Source: Cristatella mucedo
Taxonomy: Eukaryota > Bryozoa > Phylactolaemata > Cristatellidae
DNA length: 64,000 nucleotides
Direction: 5' to 3'
Assembly (NCBI GenBank): GCA_009760855.2
Contig: WPIO01000117.1
Span: 323,501 to 387,500 of the forward strand
Below the pieces are notes generated by a model that had not been told where the DNA came from, searched no databases, and worked only from the letters and a program-made list of their open reading frames with translations. Shown here piece after piece: positions 59,319-64,000 of this stretch (its first letter is position 1; every line of letters starts with the position of its first letter). The position numbers and the translations under genes are program-made.

Positions 59319-59723
59319 AAAGCGTCGTGAATTCGCATTGCGCTCGTGCGGCGAGCGCGCATTGTCGCTCAAGAAAAGTAGCACTCGCTCGCCGGCTTCT
59401 CTTTTCGCTTGACGTGGCGCCCGCACGTGTAGAGCGAACGAGAAAAGCCGGAAATAGCGAGGCGCCGCCCCGAAAGAGCCGCCGCTCGAGGCGTCGCAGT
59501 CAAAATCGTCGACAGGATCGTGGTCGTGGTCGCGTCGCGACCTGTATCCTCTCGATCGAAGAGACTAGGGCGCGCGTCGAGCGGTCGAGCCGAGTCGCAG
59601 CGCAGTCGCCGCCACTCGGCATGTGCCTCAATTCAAATTTCGTCATCGGCGCGACGATAAGTTTCGCGAGCCAGCCATGCAATGGCCGATATGACTAGCT
59701 ATTCCGAGGCCAACGCCCTGGCT

Positions 59724-59888
59724 TCAAATGCGGGTGTCCACCATTTCAGCGGCGCCCGCTGAAGACGAAGTGCTGCTGCTGCTGCCGCTGCTGCTGCCGC
59801 CGCTGCTACTGCTGCCACCGCCGCCGCCGCCGTCTCCGCGGTCACTTCCCTCGTCATCCGGGTTACCCTCGTCGTTGTCGCTGCCGTA
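59724..59888 (-). CDS. Last exon of the TRI-ending gene
   Basis: 54 codons and a TGA. Acidic Gly/Ser-rich start, Ser run from GCAGCAGC-type triplets, then AGAAEMVDTRI. Strong acceptor (CTTTCCTTTGCAG). Confidence 0.7.
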   Translation of the reverse strand, partial: YGSDNDEGNPDDEGSDRGDGGGGGGSSSSGGSSSGSSSSTSSSAGAAEMVDTRI

Positions 59889-60194
59889 CTGCAAAGGAAA
59901 GTCGAATGGCTGCCGCGCGCCTTCGCCGACGATCCGCCCGCCCGCCGGTCGGCCGGCTTGTCTTGTAATGCACTGGCGCTGCCGCAGGCGGCGCGCGCGC
60001 GCTTATTCCGCCTCGCCAGCTTTTCGCGCCACCGAGGTCACGCGGGCAGAGAGCAGCGCCGGCGCCCGCTCGTCTGCACTGACCGAGCGGGCGCGCGTGC
60101 ATATCGCAGCACGCCGCTCCGAGCGGGTCCGAGCGGGCGCGCAGGCGTCAGCGGGCTTGAAGGTGCTGGTTTTTTTTCGCGCGCGCGTATGTAC

Positions 60195-60227
<33 letters not shown>

Positions 60228-61896
60228 GTTTATATATATATATATATACAATATATATATATATATATATATATTGTATACATATATATATATAACATAT
60301 ATAACATTCATTTTTATAGCGCCCCAAGAGAACTTAAATCTCTATTCAGGTGCTTCACATATGCATCGGAGCTCGAGCCCATGACCTCAGCCAGACCTTG
60401 GTCGGGGCGAGCACCTTGAGCGCTGGACCAAACCAGCAACTCTTCCCAGAGCCAGATACTCGGTGTCTCACGATCTTGCAGCGAGTGGTGCATAAGCTGT
60501 GTAGCTTGGCCAATTAATAGGCATCTTATCTCAAGCGATTTATCGCATGAGAGCTTGACCGGTTCATGATTACTTGACAGTTTCATTCTACGAGCTCAGT
60601 TTTATTACGAGTTCCCATCCATCTAGGAGAGTTTAAACTTGATTCTGGTGCTTCATATATGACGCGGGACCCGAACCCACGACCTCGTTCATCAAATACA
60701 CAGTTCAAAAGTGCTTATCTCAAGCCTGACTGGATGTTGATACGCAGTTCGGTTTATTCCAACGGACTTTATCTCACACGAAACAAAGAGAGTGACAAGC
60801 AAAGCTTAGTCAGGTGGGCCGTCGAGGAAGGAAGTGAATATATTTAAATATTTAAAAGCTACGAAGATGGCGGTTTCCTAACGTTACTGCTCGATGTTGG
60901 GCGACAAAGTAATTCAATACTGGTTAAACGTCGCCTCGATTCAAAGGATTGATATACTCGATCTCAACGCTTGGCAACGGTCAGAGCCGCAGAGTGGCAG
61001 GATGCTCCCGGGCGAAAGCATCGAGCACTGCGAGCGTGCTGCTTTCCTGGGGGCTTCACTGCGTCTCAAGCATTCTTTTGGAGCGTGCTACGTCACAAGT
61101 GCTACACGTTGCCTACTATTGGCGATCGAGGGCACCGGCGATTACGCCGCTCCTCTCAGTTTCTGGCAACCTCGAATTCGCTGCCATCTCGTGTGCATCG
61201 GCAAAAAAGGTCGCCGGCCGGCTGCCATAGCTTCGCGACTGCTGCGGTCGGCCGTTCGAATGAAAGGGACCAGAGAGCTCCGCTGCAGCAGCAGCAGCAG
61301 CAGCCGCGAGAGCAGTTCGGTCACGTGCGATGCCGCGAGTCGCGTGCGAACGGTCACGCGCGATGCCGCGAGAGCGCCGCCGTGCGCGCTATACTCACCA
61401 CGCCGCTGTCTGCCGGACCGTGAGAGCCCCATGTGGACGAGCGCGCAAATTCTACTTCGGCCGCCGCCGCAGCGGGCGTTCTCGTCCATCCGCCGGCGAG
61501 CTCTTCGTCGCCGCCGCTCGACGAGCTTCCGCCGGCGTCGCGCCGGCCGGCCGATTCGCCGTTTCGCTGCCGCCGCGACCGCCAACCGTTCGTGGCCGCC
61601 GCCGCCGCCGCCGCCGCCCGATCGCTGCTGAGCACGCCGCTCGATTCCTCGTCTGAAAGGCTGATGATCCTTCGTCGGGACGCGTGACTGCCGTGGTGAC
61701 TGGAAGCTCGGCTGGAGCCGCGGGCGCTGCCAGAAGGCGGCGGCGGTGGCGGCGGCGGCGGTGGAGGCCGCCCTGCCGCGGCGGCGGCGGCGTACTGCTG
61801 CGCGGCGGAGAGGTGCGGAAAGGCGGCGTTGATGTAGCCCTGAGCCAGCTGCGCCTCACGTAGGCTCACCCGACTCGGCGTTCTCGACGACCATGT
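59724..61896 (-). CDS. Last two exons of an unrecognised low-complexity protein ending in TRI
   Basis: Two minus-strand exons, 61896-61399 (166 codons) and 59888-59724 (54 codons plus TGA), join in phase 0 across a 1510-bp intron. The first begins after TTCTACGCTCGCTTGCACAG and ends before GTGAGT; the second begins after CTTTCCTTTGCAG. The upstream exons lie to the right and I could not find them. The protein starts with an ordered-looking stretch (SLREAQLAQGYINAAFPHLS), then poly-Ala, eleven Pro, RRRIISLSDEESSG, more Ala, and a Gly/Ser/Asp end (GSDNDEGNPDDEGSDRG). It ends EMVDTRI; T-x-I at the C-terminus fits a class I PDZ ligand. A membrane receptor, channel or scaffold-binding protein would fit, but this is inference. 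A possible earlier donor (CGG|GTGAGC, near 61869) could shorten the first exon. Confidence 0.65.
60198..60300. repeat. (TA)n microsatellite with palindromic interruptions
   Basis: TA repeats interrupted by ATAATGTTTATA, ATACAATATA and ATTGTATACA; in the intron of the TRI-ending gene. Confidence 0.95.
60303..60436 (-). mobile_element. SINE-B copy
   Basis: TTTTTATAGCGCCCCAAGAG tail, GGTGCTTCACATATGCATCG body, GAGCTCGAGCCCATGACCTC box B complement, and GAGCACCTTGAGCGCTGGAC head. Confidence 0.88.
60410..60615. repeat. Inverted repeat arm, partner at 56125-56330
   Basis: Same 206 bp in opposite orientation; here the SINE-B at its left edge is complete, in the partner it is cut off. About ten substitutions and no net length change between arms. 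Confidence 0.9.
60620..60690 (-). mobile_element. SINE-B fragment
   Basis: GATTCTGGTGCTTCATATAT, GACGCGGGACCCGAACCCAC and GACCTCG: body and box B region only. A LINE-II-like stretch (AACAAAGAGAGTGACAAGCA) follows at 60780-60830. Confidence 0.6.
61399..61896 (-). CDS. Penultimate exon of the TRI-ending gene
   Basis: Phase 0 at both ends; 166 codons without a stop, CpG-rich, with triplet expansions for Ala and Pro. The frame remains open upstream of the acceptor, so the acceptor is judged from its T-rich tract only. Confidence 0.65.
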
Positions 61897-63325
61897 CTGT
61901 GCAAGCGAGCGTAGAAAATAAATTGGAATAAATCGCCTTCGGAAGGAGCGGCTGGACCGGCGGCGGACTCTATGCACGTATGTCTGGACTATAGCGTGAC
62001 CGGCAAACGATGCGGCGGCACAAGTACCAAGACCGTCTCGCCACATTTGCACAGCTTGCAACGGTGCGGCCATAATTTTGCGAGAGAGTCCTAGAGCAGA
62101 GAATGGCCACTGAGCAAGTGTCGCGGGCCTGCGGTAAGAACAGATGCGTGAAGTATTTAACTCATTGGTCAGCGTAAGCATCGACGCTGTTCAATGCAGG
62201 AGGATAAACGCCTGAAAGTCAATGCTTAGTCGCCGACGTAAAGGCGAGTTAAGAGGTAACGCCCTTCGCTGAATTGATGGACCTTGAACCTCGAGCCTCG
62301 AGGTGGAGCCTCCGGAAAGCTGCGATCGAGTGATCGCATCGAGACCTACTTCCAGCGGCTGGCTGCGGCAAGCGAGGACAGATTGTCCCGGTTCCATGTT
62401 CAAGTCTGCACGCCGTTACATTGGCAGGCGACGAGTCAAATGTTTCGGATAAGTATTTTTTTGAAGGGCTTACATCGCCCACATGTTAAACACAGTGGCC
62501 GAAGTTAGCCACGTGAAGTCACTAATTAAAAGCGCATCGGATAAATATGTAAAGATTCGCCTCACCCGTGTAGGAAAGAAGATATTAACAAGCTGTGGGT
62601 GACAGAGCCCACAGTGAACTTATCCAAGCTAATTCTGCTTAAGTATCAGTAGCTGTGCTGAGCTGCTCACCTGAATGCATACATCTAAAGAAAGTGCAAA
62701 CGAGATTTGTAGGAAATGTTTTGGATTTTTGTATGGGTAATACATTAATAATTATCATAATAATAATTATTTATAATATACTCATATAATTAACAATTGC
62801 AATAATTGTAAACAACCGTATTTAGATGCCAACAGCTAAAAAGTACTTTCGCGTCTGATTTTAAGGGAGTAGTAAAGGTAAGACTGCTGCTATGCTTCCT
62901 ATCAGTACTCCGTCTCCCATTCCGTACTCCCTCCCCCCCCGGAGCTCGACGAACGCTCAGACAGACATGAGCAGACACGAGCGATCGACCACGTGCCGAG
63001 CACGAAAAACAATAATTCAGCTTAGATCATAAACTAGATCTAATGCCGAAAATGTTGGACGAAGGCAAGTTTTGGAGAATAATGTATGCAGCTTAAACGT
63101 CACATGACGACGAGTACGCCGTCAGCTTTCTAGCAGTCTCGCTTTATCAATTAAATGTACTTCAAATAGTTTAAGCTGATAAGAAAAGCTTTATAAATTC
63201 CAAAACTTTGTGTACAGGATTGAGCTTCATCTACCACACCATTTCATACTATTTTTTCAATAGTACAAGCACGAGAAGGGCCAGCATATACCCACCGGAA
63301 GCTGGGATGCAATTACATATATTTC
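61897..63325. other. Upstream flank or intron of the TRI-ending gene, no exon found
   Basis: 62190-62420 is a GC-rich pocket with open frames but no recognisable protein. 62740-62830 is AT-rich (AATTATCATAATAATAATTA). No repeat family of this window is seen. Confidence 0.45.
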
Positions 63326-63329
63326 ATTT

Positions 63330-63475
63330 TTCCAGCGCCCTAAGCAAACCCAATCTCTATTCAGGCGCTTCACATATGCCACGGTGCTCAAGAACACGAC
63401 CTCGGCCATCAAATATATTCACACTGACCTCGTTCGGGGCGAGCACCTTAACAACTGGACCAAACCAGTGCTGCA
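63330..63475 (-). mobile_element. SINE-B copy
   Basis: CCAGCGCCCTAAGCAAACCC tail, TCAGGCGCTTCACATATGCC body, diverged box B, and GGGGCGAGCACCTTAACAAC head with GGACCAAACCAG. 63476-64000 shows nothing further except a duplicated GAGGTCAAGGATGCT near 63675-63705. Confidence 0.82.
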
Positions 63476-64000
63476 CGATGCCGCTAATGGCGGCTCCTGG
63501 TTTCAAAGGATACCCGGAAAGAACGGCCGATCCAATATACAGGTAGGATAGTATAGTGCGAGGCATATTCCTTGGCTAACTATCAGTGACATCAATAATA
63601 AAAACTCGATTTTTAGAGGAGCCCTGCAAGTATTGAGTTACTTTACTCTTGAAGCCTTGAGCAAAACAGGGACCGAGGTCAAGGATGCTCGAGGTCAAGG
63701 ATGCTTAGTTATTCACTACGGTAAGTAAGTCCCTAATCCCCGGACAAATATTGAATTTGGAGACGAACTACAGAGGCGGTTCTCTGAATAAAACTTGTAT
63801 ACGAAGAACGCAATATCACTCAATCGGCTTTACGTTTAGGTTTCCTGTGAGGAGTTTTTAGTTGTTTGCAATCATGTTAACCCTACTCATCACCAGTTTG
63901 AGGACATATGACGACAATCAGAGCCCTAAGCCGGCATGACTCGCGGTTGGTTTTCCAATCACCGCAGGTGATTCGGGTGACTTGAATAACAGGTACAGCT

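Overview
This is animal nuclear DNA, most likely from a marine invertebrate. Two conserved genes are split by GT-AG introns with exact phase agreement, and the space between genes is filled with tRNA-headed SINEs, 3' fragments of L2/CR1-like LINEs, one solo LTR, a foldback-type element and long dinucleotide microsatellites. Exons are GC- and CpG-rich, so CpG is not strongly depleted. I cannot name a phylum.

Layout: 1-2680 (+) is the 3' part of an unrecognised protein with a long EFRGG-type repeat. 2681-11968 is intergenic and holds SINEs, a (TA)n tract and a solo LTR inserted inside a SINE. 11969-29256 (-) is NOP53 (GLTSCR2/PICT1), a 60S ribosome-assembly factor. I rebuilt it as 11 exons and 424 codons, with one GC-AG intron and a final exon that lies past an apparent in-frame stop. 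29257-39891 is intergenic: SINEs, LINE fragments, short tandem repeats, and two LINE copies side by side, one split by a foldback element. 39892-50272 (+) is adenosine kinase (ADK), 11 exons and 376 codons. 50273-59723 is repeat-rich with no gene I can support. 59724-61896 (-) carries the last two exons of an unrecognised low-complexity protein ending in a possible PDZ ligand. 61897-64000 has only a SINE and AT-rich DNA.

NOP53 and ADK are both housekeeping genes (ribosome assembly; adenosine salvage and methylation balance). They are divergently oriented with about 10.6 kb between their start codons, and nothing in the sequence suggests they act together. The most informative points in the window are the gene models themselves, the nested insertions that date the repeats relative to each other, the evidence that one SINE family borrowed the 3' tail of the resident LINE, and two pairs of inverted repeats without indels. 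I found no convincing new multi-gene system.
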